Source of the DNA: Gemmataceae bacterium
GTDB taxonomy: Bacteria; Planctomycetota; Planctomycetia; Gemmatales; Gemmataceae
DNA: 26,145 nucleotides
Direction: 5' to 3'
NCBI GenBank assembly: GCA_020847555.1
Contig: JADLBT010000231.1
Span: forward strand, 1 to 26,145
A program made the position numbers and the translations under genes. Under the pieces are notes generated by a model. The model ran no database searches. It had not been told where the DNA came from and saw nothing but the letters and a program-made list of their open reading frames with translations. Each line of letters begins with the position of its first letter. The stretch's first letter is position 1. Shown here piece after piece: positions 16,483-24,866 of the stretch.

Positions 16483-19400
16483 ATGACCCGCGTACGCATC
16501 CCCTTGCTGGCCGCCCTGGTCGCTTGCTGGACCGCCTCCTCCATCTCCGCGCAGACCCAGGAACCGATCCGGTTCGCGCGCACCCCGGACGTCGCCCCGG
16601 ACGGCAAACTCGTCGCCTTCAGCTACCTCGGCGACATCTGGACGGTCGATGCGATCGGCGGCGTCGCCCGTCCCGTCACCATGCACGAGAAGCACGAATT
16701 CAACCCGGTCTTCAGCCCCGACGGGCGCCGCCTCGCCTTCTCGTCGAACCGCCACGGCTCCTACGACGTCTTCGTCGTTCCGGTCCACGGCGGCCGCCCC
16801 ACCCGGCTGACGGTGGACTCGGCCGACGACCTGGTCTGCGGGTGGTCCCCCGACGGCAAGCAGATCCTGTTTACCTCGACGCGCAGCAACGACTTCCCGC
16901 CCGTCCGCGAGTTGTACACGATCCCGGTTGCCGGCGGCCGGGCTGCCCGCGTCAGCGCCCACGAAGGGCGGGACGGCTCCTTCTCCCCTGACGGCAGCCG
17001 CATCGCCTACGTCCGCGGCCCCGGCGTGGCGTACCGCCGCGGGTATCGCGGTTCTTCCAATAACGACATCTGGATGAGCCGTGCCGACGGGACCGCCAAC
17101 GCCCGGGTGACCACCTTCGCCGGACACGACGGAGCGCCGATGTGGTCGGCCGATGGCCGGTCGCTGTACTACGTCTCCGACTGCTGGAGCAGCCTCGGCG
17201 GCGCGGCCAACATCGTCCGCATGGAACTGTCCCCTGACGGCATCCGCGCCGTCCAGGCCGGTACACGCCCCACGCTCGTCACCGACCACAAGGACGAATC
17301 GGTCCGCAACGCCCGCATCAGCGCCGGCGGCGAGTGGATCGTCTACGAGTGCGGCGCCGACCTGTGGCTCGTCTCGACGAGGGGCGGGCCGCCGCGCAAG
17401 CTCGTTATCGAGGTCCACGCCGACGACAAGACCAACCCGGAACGCACCGTCACCATCAAGGACTCCGGCGCGACCGAGTTCGCCCCGTCGCCCGACGACC
17501 GCTACCTCGCCTTCGTCGTCCACGGCGAGATCTTCCTCATCCCGCGCGGCGGCGGGAAGGCTCGCCGCCTGACCGATCACCCGGCCAACGACCACGGGGT
17601 TGCCTGGTCGCCCGACGCGAAGCACCTGATCTTCCTGTCCGACCGCCAGGGGCAGGAGGACGTTTATCTGCTCGAGTCCGACGACCCGGAACATCCGCAG
17701 CTGGTCAAGGCACACCTGTTCAAGGTCAAGCAGCTGACACGCACGCCCGAGGCCGAGATCGGCCTGAACTTCTCACCGGACGGCAAGCGCCTCAGCTTCC
17801 TGCGGGCCGGCAAACTCGTCACCATGAAGCCGGACGGCAGCGACGTGCGCGTGGTCGTCAACGAGAGCACGGTGATCGACTACGAGTGGTCCCCGGACTC
17901 GAAGTGGCTCGCGTACGCGCGCATGGACGGCTCGTGGGCGAGCGAGCTGTACATCGTCCCGGCGACCGGCGCGACCGCCGCCGACCCGGCGCGCAACGTG
18001 ACCCGGTACGCGACCTACAACGCGGGCGTGACCTGGAGCCGGACCGGCAACAAGCTGGCGTTCCTGAGCGAGCGGCGCGGCGGGTCGTCGCAGAGCCTGT
18101 ACGTCCTGTCGCTCCAGAAGCCGGCCGTGTCCGGCGCGCCCGCGAGCAAGGAGATCGACTGGGAAGACATCCACCGCCGGGTCCGGCAGCCGGCTCCGAT
18201 TTCGGTCGCGGAGGGCGCCATTTCCGGCGACGGGGCGAAGGTCGCCTTCCGCTCGTCCCAGAGCGACGATCTGTGGGTTGCCGGGACCGACGGCAAGAGC
18301 CTGACGAAGCTGACGACCGGCGGCCTGAAGCCGACGCAGATCCAGTGGTCGCGCGGCGTGCTGTCCAGCCTGCTGTACTTCCGCGACAGCAAGGGGTCGA
18401 TCCGCATGACCAGCGCCCTGACCGGCGCCAGTTCCGGCCCGAATGCCGGCACGCCGGCGCTCGTCCCGTTCGAGGCGCGCATGACGGTGCATCGCGATAA
18501 GGACTTCGCCGAGGTGTTCGACCAGGCGTGGCGGCTGCTCAACGAGAATTTCTACGACGTCAACTTCCACGGGGTTGACTGGCGCGGGGTCCGCGCGCGG
18601 TATCGGCCGCTGGTCGCTCACGTCGCGATGAAGGAGGATCTGTACGCGCTGATCGGCCTGATGCTCGGCGAGCTGAACGCCTCGCACCTGGGCATCGTCG
18701 GCCCATCCTCGGTGCCGGAGCAGCAGACGGCCGATCTGGGCCTGCTGTTCGATGAGCACTACCGCGGACCGGGTCTGAAGGTCGCCGAGATCCTCAAGGG
18801 CGGCCCGGCCGACCGGCGCGGGCTGAACCTCAAAGCCGGCGACATCCTCGAGAGCATCGACCGCACCCCGCTGACCGAGAAGACGGCGTTGGCCTCTATC
18901 CTGAACGACAGGGCGGGCGAGACGGTGGTCGTGCAGGTCGTTAGCAAGCCGGGCGACAAGGCGAAGCGGCGCGTCGAGCTGGTTGTCGTCAACCGGGTGC
19001 AGCTGCGGCCGCTGATGTACCAGCGCTGGATCGACGGCAACGCGAAGAAGGTGGCCGAGCTGAGCAAGGGCAAGCTGGGCTACATCCACATCCCGAGCAT
19101 GGACGAGACCGGGCTCGACTCGTTCCTGCGGGCGCTGTACTCGGACAACACCGACAAGGAAGCGATCGTACTCGACGTCCGCTACAACAGCGGCGGGTTC
19201 ACGCACGACCGGGTGTTGAACTACCTCGGCGGGAAGGACCACACGTTCTTCTTGCAGCGGCACGGCGGCGTTGGTTCGGTGCTGCGCTCGACCGACCGGC
19301 GCTGGAACAAGCCGCTGGTGCTGCTCATCAACAACCGCTCCTACAGCGACGCGGAGATCTTCCCGCACGCCTTCCGGACGCTCGGTCTGGGCAAGCTGAT

Positions 19401-19770
19401 CGGCCAGCCGACCGGGGCACACGTCATCGGCACCGGGCGGATGCGGCTGATCGACGGCTCGCTGTTCATGGTGCCGCGGACCGGCGTGTTCACGTCGAAG
19501 GGCGTGAACATGGAGCGTGAAGGCGTGGTTCCCGACTTCGTGGTGGACCCGCACCCGGACGAGTTGGCCCGGGGCGTGGACCGGCAGCTGGAGAAGGCGG
19601 TCGAGGTGCTGCAGCACGAGGTCGTGCTGTGGAAGAAAACCCGCCCGCCGGGCGTGGTGTTTAACCCCGGCGGCGGCGGACCGATGCCCGGCCCGGTGGT
19701 TGGCCCGGCCACCGCCCCGCCGATGCCGGCGCCGATGACGCCGTCCCGCGGCCCCAAGGGTGGGGCTTGA
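16483..19770 (+). CDS. Secreted tricorn-like protease (S41)
   Basis: A 1095-residue protein. An N-terminal signal peptide (IPLLAALVACWTASSISA) implies export. Residues about 30-620 are beta-propeller repeats of the PD40/TolB kind (FSPDGRRLAFSSNRHGSYDV, WSPDGKQILF, and others), as in tricorn. A PDZ domain spans about 749-840 (GGPADRRGLNLKAGDILES). The S41 core follows. Candidate catalytic residues by tricorn pattern are His735 (NASHLG), Ser955 with Asp956 (RSYSDAE) and Glu1011 (MEREGVVPD), with the oxyanion GG at YNSGGF. The last ~35 residues are Pro/Gly-rich. Tricorn degrades peptides to short products; a secreted form may recycle peptides in the periplasm. CAGGA precedes the ATG. Confidence 0.94.
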   Translation: MTRVRIPLLAALVACWTASSISAQTQEPIRFARTPDVAPDGKLVAFSYLGDIWTVDAIGGVARPVTMHEKHEFNPVFSPDGRRLAFSSNRHGSYDVFVVPVHGGRPTRLTVDSADDLVCGWSPDGKQILFTSTRSNDFPPVRELYTIPVAGGRAARVSAHEGRDGSFSPDGSRIAYVRGPGVAYRRGYRGSSNNDIWMSRADGTANARVTTFAGHDGAPMWSADGRSLYYVSDCWSSLGGAANIVRMELSPDGIRAVQAGTRPTLVTDHKDESVRNARISAGGEWIVYECGADLWLVSTRGGPPRKLVIEVHADDKTNPERTVTIKDSGATEFAPSPDDRYLAFVVHGEIFLIPRGGGKARRLTDHPANDHGVAWSPDAKHLIFLSDRQGQEDVYLLESDDPEHPQLVKAHLFKVKQLTRTPEAEIGLNFSPDGKRLSFLRAGKLVTMKPDGSDVRVVVNESTVIDYEWSPDSKWLAYARMDGSWASELYIVPATGATAADPARNVTRYATYNAGVTWSRTGNKLAFLSERRGGSSQSLYVLSLQKPAVSGAPASKEIDWEDIHRRVRQPAPISVAEGAISGDGAKVAFRSSQSDDLWVAGTDGKSLTKLTTGGLKPTQIQWSRGVLSSLLYFRDSKGSIRMTSALTGASSGPNAGTPALVPFEARMTVHRDKDFAEVFDQAWRLLNENFYDVNFHGVDWRGVRARYRPLVAHVAMKEDLYALIGLMLGELNASHLGIVGPSSVPEQQTADLGLLFDEHYRGPGLKVAEILKGGPADRRGLNLKAGDILESIDRTPLTEKTALASILNDRAGETVVVQVVSKPGDKAKRRVELVVVNRVQLRPLMYQRWIDGNAKKVAELSKGKLGYIHIPSMDETGLDSFLRALYSDNTDKEAIVLDVRYNSGGFTHDRVLNYLGGKDHTFFLQRHGGVGSVLRSTDRRWNKPLVLLINNRSYSDAEIFPHAFRTLGLGKLIGQPTGAHVIGTGRMRLIDGSLFMVPRTGVFTSKGVNMEREGVVPDFVVDPHPDELARGVDRQLEKAVEVLQHEVVLWKKTRPPGVVFNPGGGGPMPGPVVGPATAPPMPAPMTPSRGPKGGA

Positions 19771-19781
19771 CCGGGCCAAGG

Positions 19782-19870
19782 ACTGGCGGAGCAAACGCGA
19801 CGAGCCGGAAGCGTCAGCGACGGCAGCTTGGACAGAGCCGTCGCTGACGTTTCCGGCTCGTCGGCGTCAG
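19782..19870. repeat. Dyad repeat family B, long form
   Basis: The arms 19798-19823 (CGACGAGCCGGAAGCGTCAG on) and 19838-19863 pair over 26 bp with one G-T wobble. It begins 27 bp after the tricorn stop. The lead-in CTGGCGGAGCAAACGCGACG matches 21714-21733 at 17 of 20 positions, so both are one family. It may act as a terminator. Confidence 0.85.
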
Positions 19871-19930
19871 GGCGTTTGGTGCAGCAAACCGGGCAGGCAC
19901 CGGACCGTGCCGATTCATCTTTCCTTAACA

Positions 19931-19954
19931 TATAATCAACTTTTCATAAAGTTG
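19931..19954 (+). promoter_or_regulatory. -10 box and adjacent 7-bp inverted repeat upstream of DUF1559 gene
   Basis: A perfect TATAAT (19931-19936) is directly followed by CAACTTT-TCAT-AAAGTTG (19937-19954), a perfect inverted repeat at the expected transcription start. It lies in an AT-rich leader, unlike its surroundings, 87 bp before ATG 20042. It could be an operator or a 5' mRNA hairpin. Confidence 0.5.
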
Positions 19955-20041
19955 TTGTAGCAATTCAGTCCGGCAGCGCGGTATTGTTTCCAGTTGTCGG
20001 CATTTGTCATCTCGTTCGTTTCACTCCAGGAGATCCGCGTT

Positions 20042-21148
20042 ATGAGCACACGGATTCGCTCGGGGTCCGTCCGTTCGGGGTTCACCCTGATTGAGTTGTT
20101 GGTGGTGATTGCGATCATCGCCATCCTCATCGGTCTCCTCCTCCCCGCGGTACAAAAGGTCCGCGAGGCCGCCAACCGTGCCACCTGCCAGAACAACATG
20201 AAACAGATTGGTCTGGCCGCCCACAGCTACGTCGATGGGAAAGGGAAGGGTAAGCTGCCGCCCTCGGGCGCGTCGAATCATCCGAACCTCGGCTTTGGGC
20301 CTGTTGGCGGGAGTAGCTGGGGCTTCTCCTGGCGGGTGTGGCTGCTGCCCTACCTCGAGCAAGGCCCTCTTTACAACCAGCTCACGCCGTTCATGACCAC
20401 CGCCAACACGGTCCAGCCGGGCTGGTCCGGGAGCCTCGGCACCCTGGGCGTGCCGAGGTGCTCTGATGTGCTGAACAATGTGAAAATCCCGGTGTACCGC
20501 TGCCCTTCCAGTAACATTCCGGAAAATTGCGTCTCCCGTGCTAATGGTGTCGCCTTCATCATGACGTCGGACTACGTCGGCATCAGTGGAGCCGAGAACG
20601 GCACGATCATCGGCTGGAATGACTCCCGGCGCTACGCCAACGCTGGCACCGGTAACGGCGGCGGCCTCCAGTTTGGCGGCGGGGCGCTCATCCCGAACGG
20701 GGCCGTGAAGCTCGCCGGCATGCAGGACGGCTCGAGCAATGTCATCCTGGTTTCGGAGCAATCCGATTCGTTCATCATCGGCACGACGCCGACGATGGTT
20801 ACCTGGAACGCCACCTCCTACCACGGGTGGGCGATCGGGCAGAACACCATCGGCGTTCCCCCGAGTTCTCCGGGAGACGGTCGGGGGTTCGGCTCGACGG
20901 TGATCAAGTACGCCATCAACACCAAGATCTTCCCCAGCGTTCCCACCCCGAACGGCAACTGCTCGCCCACCTTCGGCATCTGCGTTTACAGCAGTCCTGC
21001 CACGCCGCTGAACTCGGCGCACACCGGCGGCGTCAACGTGGCGTTCTGCGATGGTTCCGTGCGGTATCTGACTGACAGCACGACCCTGGACGTCCTGGGC
21101 AAGCTCGCCACCCGGGACGACGGGTTCCCTGTCTCCTCGGATAATTGA
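20042..21148 (+). CDS. DUF1559 pseudopilin-like protein
   Basis: A 368-residue protein of the planctomycete DUF1559 family. The N-terminus is a type IV pilin-like leader: SGFTLIELLVVIAIIAILIG, cut after the Gly before FTLIE by prepilin peptidase in known pilins. It is followed by LLPAVQKVREAANR. The C-terminus has the family's closing HTGGVNVAFCDGSVRYL motif. The start at 20042 has CAGGAG upstream and places the basic residues before the prepilin site. These proteins are very numerous in planctomycetes and are thought to be surface or pilus-like, but no specific role is established. A lipoprotein gene follows, which is a common pairing. Confidence 0.95.
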   Translation: MSTRIRSGSVRSGFTLIELLVVIAIIAILIGLLLPAVQKVREAANRATCQNNMKQIGLAAHSYVDGKGKGKLPPSGASNHPNLGFGPVGGSSWGFSWRVWLLPYLEQGPLYNQLTPFMTTANTVQPGWSGSLGTLGVPRCSDVLNNVKIPVYRCPSSNIPENCVSRANGVAFIMTSDYVGISGAENGTIIGWNDSRRYANAGTGNGGGLQFGGGALIPNGAVKLAGMQDGSSNVILVSEQSDSFIIGTTPTMVTWNATSYHGWAIGQNTIGVPPSSPGDGRGFGSTVIKYAINTKIFPSVPTPNGNCSPTFGICVYSSPATPLNSAHTGGVNVAFCDGSVRYLTDSTTLDVLGKLATRDDGFPVSSDN

Positions 21149-21168
21149 ACGGGTACAGGTGTCCGCAG

Positions 21169-21195
21169 CCCGGGCCGATATCGAGTCGGCCCGGG
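21169..21195 (+). terminator. Hairpin between DUF1559 and lipoprotein genes
   Basis: CCCGGGCCGA (21169-21178) and TCGGCCCGGG (21186-21195) form a perfect 10-bp stem with a 7-nt loop, 20 bp after the DUF1559 stop. The tail TCTCTC is only weakly U-rich. It may set a partial stop or stabilise the upstream mRNA. Confidence 0.5.
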
Positions 21196-21311
21196 TCTCT
21201 CACCCTCCGCTGCCCGCCCGAATGCGCAGGACGGCAACTTCCAGGTCGCTCCGGTGGGTCGGTTACCGAGGCGCCTGGAGGAGGGCCGGCCGCGCTCAAA
21301 GGAGAACGTCG

Positions 21312-21710
21312 ATGGCTCGGTTGTTCCGCACCGTGGCTGTGCTCGGCATGGTGCTACTGGTTGGGTGTTCAAAAGAGACGCCGAAGGCTTCCGTTCGCGG
21401 GACGGTGACGCTGGACAAGAAGCCGCTCAAGGATGGGCAGATCATCTTTGCGACGCCCGGCAAGGCGCCCGAAGCGCTGCCGATCAAGGACGGGAAGTTC
21501 GAGGGGACCGTGGAACTGGGCGAGCGGAAGGTGGAAATCCTCTCCTACAAGGTTGCGCCGGCCGTGAAGATGGAAGGCGAAGCTGCGCCGACGGAGCCGA
21601 ACAAGGTGAACATTCTGCCGGCTCGGTACAACACCGAGAGCCAGCTCCGCACGACCATCAAAGAGGGAGGCTCTCCCGACCTCAAGTTCAACCTCACCTC
21701 GAATCCGTAA
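21312..21710 (+). CDS. Small lipoprotein linked to DUF1559
   Basis: A 132-residue lipoprotein. The start at 21312 has AAAGGAG upstream. The signal sequence RTVAVLGMVLLVGC ends in a lipobox (LVGC), so Cys19 would be lipidated. The mature part is a small beta-rich domain (ASVRGTVTLDKKPLKDGQII, then FATPG) that resembles the carboxypeptidase-regulatory-like or transthyretin-like fold. It is common just downstream of DUF1559 genes. It has no enzymatic motif. Its function is unknown; a periplasmic partner of the pseudopilin is a fair guess. A family B repeat starts at the base after the stop. Confidence 0.85.
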   Translation: MARLFRTVAVLGMVLLVGCSKETPKASVRGTVTLDKKPLKDGQIIFATPGKAPEALPIKDGKFEGTVELGERKVEILSYKVAPAVKMEGEAAPTEPNKVNILPARYNTESQLRTTIKEGGSPDLKFNLTSNP

Positions 21711-21774
21711 GCGCTGGCGGACCAAATGTGACGCCGCTGACGCTGCCGGCTCGTCGGGTCTGGTCCGCCAGCGC
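21711..21774. repeat. Dyad repeat family B, short form
   Basis: GCGCTGGCGGACCA (21711-21724) and TGGTCCGCCAGCGC (21761-21774) form a perfect 14-bp stem. The interior GCTGACGCTGCCGGCTCGTC (21736-21755) matches the right arm of the 19782 copy, but the left arm is missing. It starts at the base after the lipoprotein stop. Confidence 0.8.
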
Positions 21775-21804
21775 GAAGCGAGCAGCAGGTTTAGCCATCG
21801 CCGG

Positions 21805-22950
21805 TCACGCCAGCCCCTTGCGCATCTCCTCCTGAATGCTCCTGAGATCCTCCACCCCCACCGACAGCCGGATCAGCCCGTCGCCGATCCCCTGCCGGCG
21901 GCGCTCGGCGAGGCTGACGTAGCGGTGCGAGGTCGTGGCCGGGTGGCTGAGCGTCGTCGTCACGTTGCCCAGCGACGGACTGAACGGGATGCCGGCCGCG
22001 CGGCGCATGAACTGGTTGACCGCGTCGCGCCCCCCTTTCAACTCGAAGCACAGCATGTTCCCGCACCTGCCGGTGAGCAGGCGCTTCGCCAACTCGTGAT
22101 CGGGATGGTCCGGCCGGCCCGGGTAGATCACCTGGCTGACCGCCGGCTGGCTCGCCAGCCAGTCCGCCAGCGCCGCCGCATTCGCCGAGGCCGCCCGCAT
22201 GCGCAGCGGCAGTGTGCCGAGCCCGCGCTCCGCCAGCCAGCAGTCGAACGGATTGGACGCCAGCCCCCAGATGCTTACTGCCGCGCTCACCTGCGGGAGC
22301 AGATCACCCTTGCCAGCGACCATCCCCAGCGTCACGTCGCTGTGCCCGCCGATCATCTTCGTCAGGCTCTCCATCACCACCTCTGCGCCGAGTTCCACCG
22401 GCCGCGTCAGGGCCGGCGTCGCGAACGTGTTGTCCACGACCAGCAGGCAGCCGCGCTCTCGCGCCACGTCGGCCAGGGCCGGGACATCCACCAGGCGCAG
22501 CAGCGGGTTCGACATCGTCTCGACGAACAGCACCTTCGCCGGCACGGCCAGCGCCGCCCGGACCGCGTCCAGGTCGCCGCAGTCCACGAACGTCGTCTTC
22601 ACTCCGAACCGGCCCAGCTCCTGGTCAAGCAGCTGCGTGGTACGGCCGTAGAGCCGGTTGCTGGCAACGATGCGGTCGCCCTGCTGGACTGTCGCGAGCA
22701 GGATGGCGCTGATCGCCCCCATCCCGGAACCGCAGACCACCGCCCAGTCGGCCCGCTCGCTGGCGGCGAGCTGCTCGGCCAGGCGGCGCGCGTTTGGATG
22801 GCCGTCCCGGGCATAGATGAAGCCCGGGGACTCCGCGTTCATGATGCGGTCCAGCGCGTCCAGGTCCGGCAGGGTGTAGACCGACGACTGATACAGCGGC
22901 GGGACCAGCGGCGCGCTCTCGCCCAGCGGCGATGGCTTCGGGTCAGGCAT
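21805..22950 (-). CDS. Cys/Met-metabolism PLP enzyme (cystathionine gamma-synthase-like)
   Basis: A 381-residue PLP-dependent enzyme of the trans-sulfuration family. The Schiff-base lysine is in SLTKMIGGHSD (Lys198) and the pyridine-N aspartate is in VVDNTFATP (Asp173). The Tyr/Arg substrate-phosphate site is YARDGHPN (Tyr46), where relatives usually read YxRxxNPT. Such enzymes make or break cystathionine, or cleave methionine or sulfhydryl donors; the exact reaction cannot be decided here. The start at 22950 (MPDPKPSP) is preferred to an in-frame ATG that lies in the repeat at 22986. No clear ribosome site is visible before it. It follows the thioredoxin-like gene on the same strand, with a family A repeat between. 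Confidence 0.9.
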   Translation of the reverse strand: MPDPKPSPLGESAPLVPPLYQSSVYTLPDLDALDRIMNAESPGFIYARDGHPNARRLAEQLAASERADWAVVCGSGMGAISAILLATVQQGDRIVASNRLYGRTTQLLDQELGRFGVKTTFVDCGDLDAVRAALAVPAKVLFVETMSNPLLRLVDVPALADVARERGCLLVVDNTFATPALTRPVELGAEVVMESLTKMIGGHSDVTLGMVAGKGDLLPQVSAAVSIWGLASNPFDCWLAERGLGTLPLRMRAASANAAALADWLASQPAVSQVIYPGRPDHPDHELAKRLLTGRCGNMLCFELKGGRDAVNQFMRRAAGIPFSPSLGNVTTTLSHPATTSHRYVSLAERRRQGIGDGLIRLSVGVEDLRSIQEEMRKGLA

Positions 22951-22985
22951 GGGTGGATGAGGGATCAGGGGCCAGGGAAAGACCG

Positions 22986-23058
22986 TAAAGCCCACGGGTG
23001 GCGTCCCGTGGAGGAAATCTCCAGCACCTGGCCCACGCGACGCCACCCGTGGACTTTA
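22986..23058. repeat. Dyad repeat family A, long form, copy 3
   Basis: TAAAGCCCACGGGTGGCGTC on the left and a right arm ending CGCCACCCGTGGACTTTA pair over about 26 bp with two mismatches. It lies between the thioredoxin-like and PLP-enzyme genes. Confidence 0.85.
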
Positions 23059-23113
23059 CACAAACCCTTGGCACGCGATCCCCCTTGACCCTGCACTGGG
23101 CGTTGGCGGTGGG

Positions 23114-23674
23114 TCAGTCGCCGTGGCGTTGACGCAGGCGCGGCGAGAGGCGCAGCAGCCACTGCACGCGCTCGAACTCGTTGAGCCAGTCCTGTGCGAC
23201 CAGGGTGAGCAGCGGGTCGCCGGGCAGGACCAGGCCGGTCGGGCACGAGTCGCCCGCCTGGTCGCGCATCAGCTGGCGGTACTTGCTCAGCGTCCGCTCG
23301 CCGTAGCGCCCCACCTCCTGCCCGTCCTCGCTGAAGAAGACGACGACGGGAACGCGGTTGCCGCCGTTGATCTGCAACTCCTGCTGCACGGCGGCGTGGT
23401 CGTCCCGGTCGAGGTAGCGAACGGTAAGGACAGGTGTGGCGGCGGCGAAGTGCTCGAAGAGTGGGCACTGGTTGATGCAGTCGCCGCACCACGCGCCCGC
23501 CAGGCACAGGACGTTCATCGTGCGCCGGAACGAACCGAGCAGCTCGCGCTGAGAGGCGGTGAGAGCCACCTGTTCGTGGACCTGGCGCCAGCGCTGCTTC
23601 TGCACCTCGTTGGCGTAGCGCGCCAGGAAGTCGGCGTAGGGTAGACCGCTCTGGAATTGGTCGAAGAGGTTCAT
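23114..23674 (-). CDS. Thioredoxin-family protein
   Basis: A 186-residue protein with a thioredoxin-like core. The strand LCLAGAWCGDC carries the CxxC redox pair (Cys63, Cys66), with another Cys70 close by. A cis-Pro is expected in NRVPVVVFF. The first ~50 residues form a helical extension. Without a signal peptide it is cytosolic. The active site CGDC is typical of the thioredoxin-like group that also includes small resolvase-type reductases and the Thioredoxin_9 family. The physiological partner is unknown. It lies upstream of the sulfur-metabolism enzyme on the same strand; a functional link is possible. The ribosome site is weak. Confidence 0.88.
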   Translation of the reverse strand: MNLFDQFQSGLPYADFLARYANEVQKQRWRQVHEQVALTASQRELLGSFRRTMNVLCLAGAWCGDCINQCPLFEHFAAATPVLTVRYLDRDDHAAVQQELQINGGNRVPVVVFFSEDGQEVGRYGERTLSKYRQLMRDQAGDSCPTGLVLPGDPLLTLVAQDWLNEFERVQWLLRLSPRLRQRHGD

Positions 23675-23829
23675 GAGGGTGCTGTCGGTAAGTGGTGGGC
23701 TGGCCGTCGCAACGCTCCGTCATCATACCGATCCGGGCGGAAATCGGCACGGACGAGGCTTCGCCGCGGTCGGCGACGCAGGATGGTCTGGCCCTGGCCA
23801 ACGGTCCCGGTGTCCGAAGATGCCCGGCA

Positions 23830-23847
23830 CGGCCGGCATGCCGGCCG
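23830..23847. promoter_or_regulatory. 18-bp perfect palindrome upstream of Uma2 gene
   Basis: CGGCCGGCATGCCGGCCG is a perfect dyad with no spacer. It lies just before the -35 region of the Uma2 promoter, so it is placed well to bind a repressor or activator. It could also be chance in GC-rich DNA. Confidence 0.45.
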
Positions 23848-23873
23848 AAAGTTCCCGGTTCCGGCGGCCGAGG

Positions 23874-23879
23874 TATAAT
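23874..23879 (+). promoter_or_regulatory. Perfect TATAAT -10 box for the Uma2 gene
   Basis: TATAAT ends 57 bp before the ATG at 23937. A weak GTTCCC (23851-23856) sits 17 bp upstream as a possible -35. Confidence 0.5.
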
Positions 23880-23936
23880 GCGGTTGTGCCCCCGGTTCCC
23901 CGCAGGGGGTTCCGCCCGCGCCCTGGAGGACCAGCG

Positions 23937-24497
23937 ATGAACCCCGTGGCTTCCCTTGACGCGCCCCCCACCTCACCCGAGGTCTGCCCGCCCGACGAGG
24001 ACAAGCGCTATGAGCTGGTAGATGGCCAGTGGGTGGAGCGAAAGATGGGCATCAAATCCAGTCGCATCGGCGCGATCCTGATCAGACACCTGGACGTTTA
24101 CGCCGAGGCTCAGCAGGCCGGCTTCGTGATGGGCGCGGATGGGGGCTACAAGATCTTTCCGCACGCGCCGAAGTTGGTGCGCTATCCCGACGTCTCCTTC
24201 GTTCGTCGGGACCGACTGCCCAACGACGAGCTGCCGGACGGTCACCTGCTGATCCCCCCGGACCTGGCGGTCGAGGTGGTTTCGCCCAACGATCTGGCCG
24301 AGGAAATCGAGGCGCGCATCCAGGACTACCTGCGCGCCAGGGTGCCGCTGATCTGGGTCATCTACCCCAGGAGCCGGTGCGTGCGGGTGGTGCGGGCGGA
24401 CGGCTCGGGGCGGCAGCTGGGTGAGGCGGATGAGTTGCCAGGGGAGGATGTCCTGCCCGGCTTCGGTTTGCGCGTGGAGCGGTTGTTCCGGCCCTGA
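23937..24497 (+). CDS. Uma2-family (DUF820) putative nuclease
   Basis: A 186-residue protein. It matches the Uma2 restriction-endonuclease-like fold (PD-(D/E)XK): KRYELVDGQWVERKMG, an Asp in VRYPDVSFVRRD, then DLAVEVVSPND, followed by the basic WVIYPRSRCVRV. The probable metal ligands are the Asp in PDVSF and the Glu in AVEVVS. These genes are very numerous in planctomycetes and cyanobacteria, and the activity is mostly untested. The start at 23937 follows CTGGAGGA. It has its own -10 box and lies ahead of a toxin-antitoxin pair, but does not overlap it. Confidence 0.88.
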   Translation: MNPVASLDAPPTSPEVCPPDEDKRYELVDGQWVERKMGIKSSRIGAILIRHLDVYAEAQQAGFVMGADGGYKIFPHAPKLVRYPDVSFVRRDRLPNDELPDGHLLIPPDLAVEVVSPNDLAEEIEARIQDYLRARVPLIWVIYPRSRCVRVVRADGSGRQLGEADELPGEDVLPGFGLRVERLFRP

Positions 24498-24557
24498 GGG
24501 CGGGCAGGCGGTAAGATCAAGGGGGTATCGGTTGGGCGGCACGCGCAGAAAGAGGGC

Positions 24558-24576
24558 GAGCCCTGACAGGCTCTTT
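24558..24576 (+). terminator. Small hairpin with TTT tail after Uma2
   Basis: GAGCC and GGCTC form a 5-bp stem around CTGACA, followed by TTT. It is 60 bp after the Uma2 stop. It is weak because the stem is short. Confidence 0.3.
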
Positions 24577-24629
24577 GGCGTGCAACCCGCGGGAGGAGGT
24601 TGCCGTCAAGTGAGTAAGGAGGCGTCCTC

Positions 24630-24866
24630 ATGACTCGAATTGTGGTGACCTCGAAGGTTGGGCCGGACGGAGTGTTGCACCTGACGTTGCCCGTCGGAAC
24701 TGCGGACGCCAATCAAGAAGTGCGCGTAACGGTCGAGCCGGTCGTTGGTCCGATGCCGACTGCGGAAGAGTGGCGGCGGGCTGTGCTGGCGACGGCGGGC
24801 CAGTGGCGAGGGGACTTTGAGCGCCCGCTGCAAGGCGACTATGAGGAGCGGGAGCCGCTTTCGTGA
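24630..24866 (+). CDS. VapB-like antitoxin
   Basis: A 78-residue protein. Residues about 1-40 are a beta-rich segment (RIVVTSKVGPDGVLHLTLPV). The C-terminal part (EEWRRAVLATAGQWRGDFER, then GDYEEREPL) matches the tail seen in small antitoxins next to PIN toxins. The strong TAAGGAGG site precedes the ATG. Its stop overlaps the toxin start by GTGA, so antitoxin is made first, as usual in such pairs. No recognised DNA-binding domain is visible in the N-terminal half. The antitoxin call rests mainly on the neighbour and the tail. Confidence 0.8.
   Translation: MTRIVVTSKVGPDGVLHLTLPVGTADANQEVRVTVEPVVGPMPTAEEWRRAVLATAGQWRGDFERPLQGDYEEREPLS

Noticed and set aside
22951..23046. Upstream in-frame extension of the PLP enzyme
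   Set aside because: It runs through the family A repeat and adds no conserved sequence, although the preferred start at 22950 lacks a good ribosome site.
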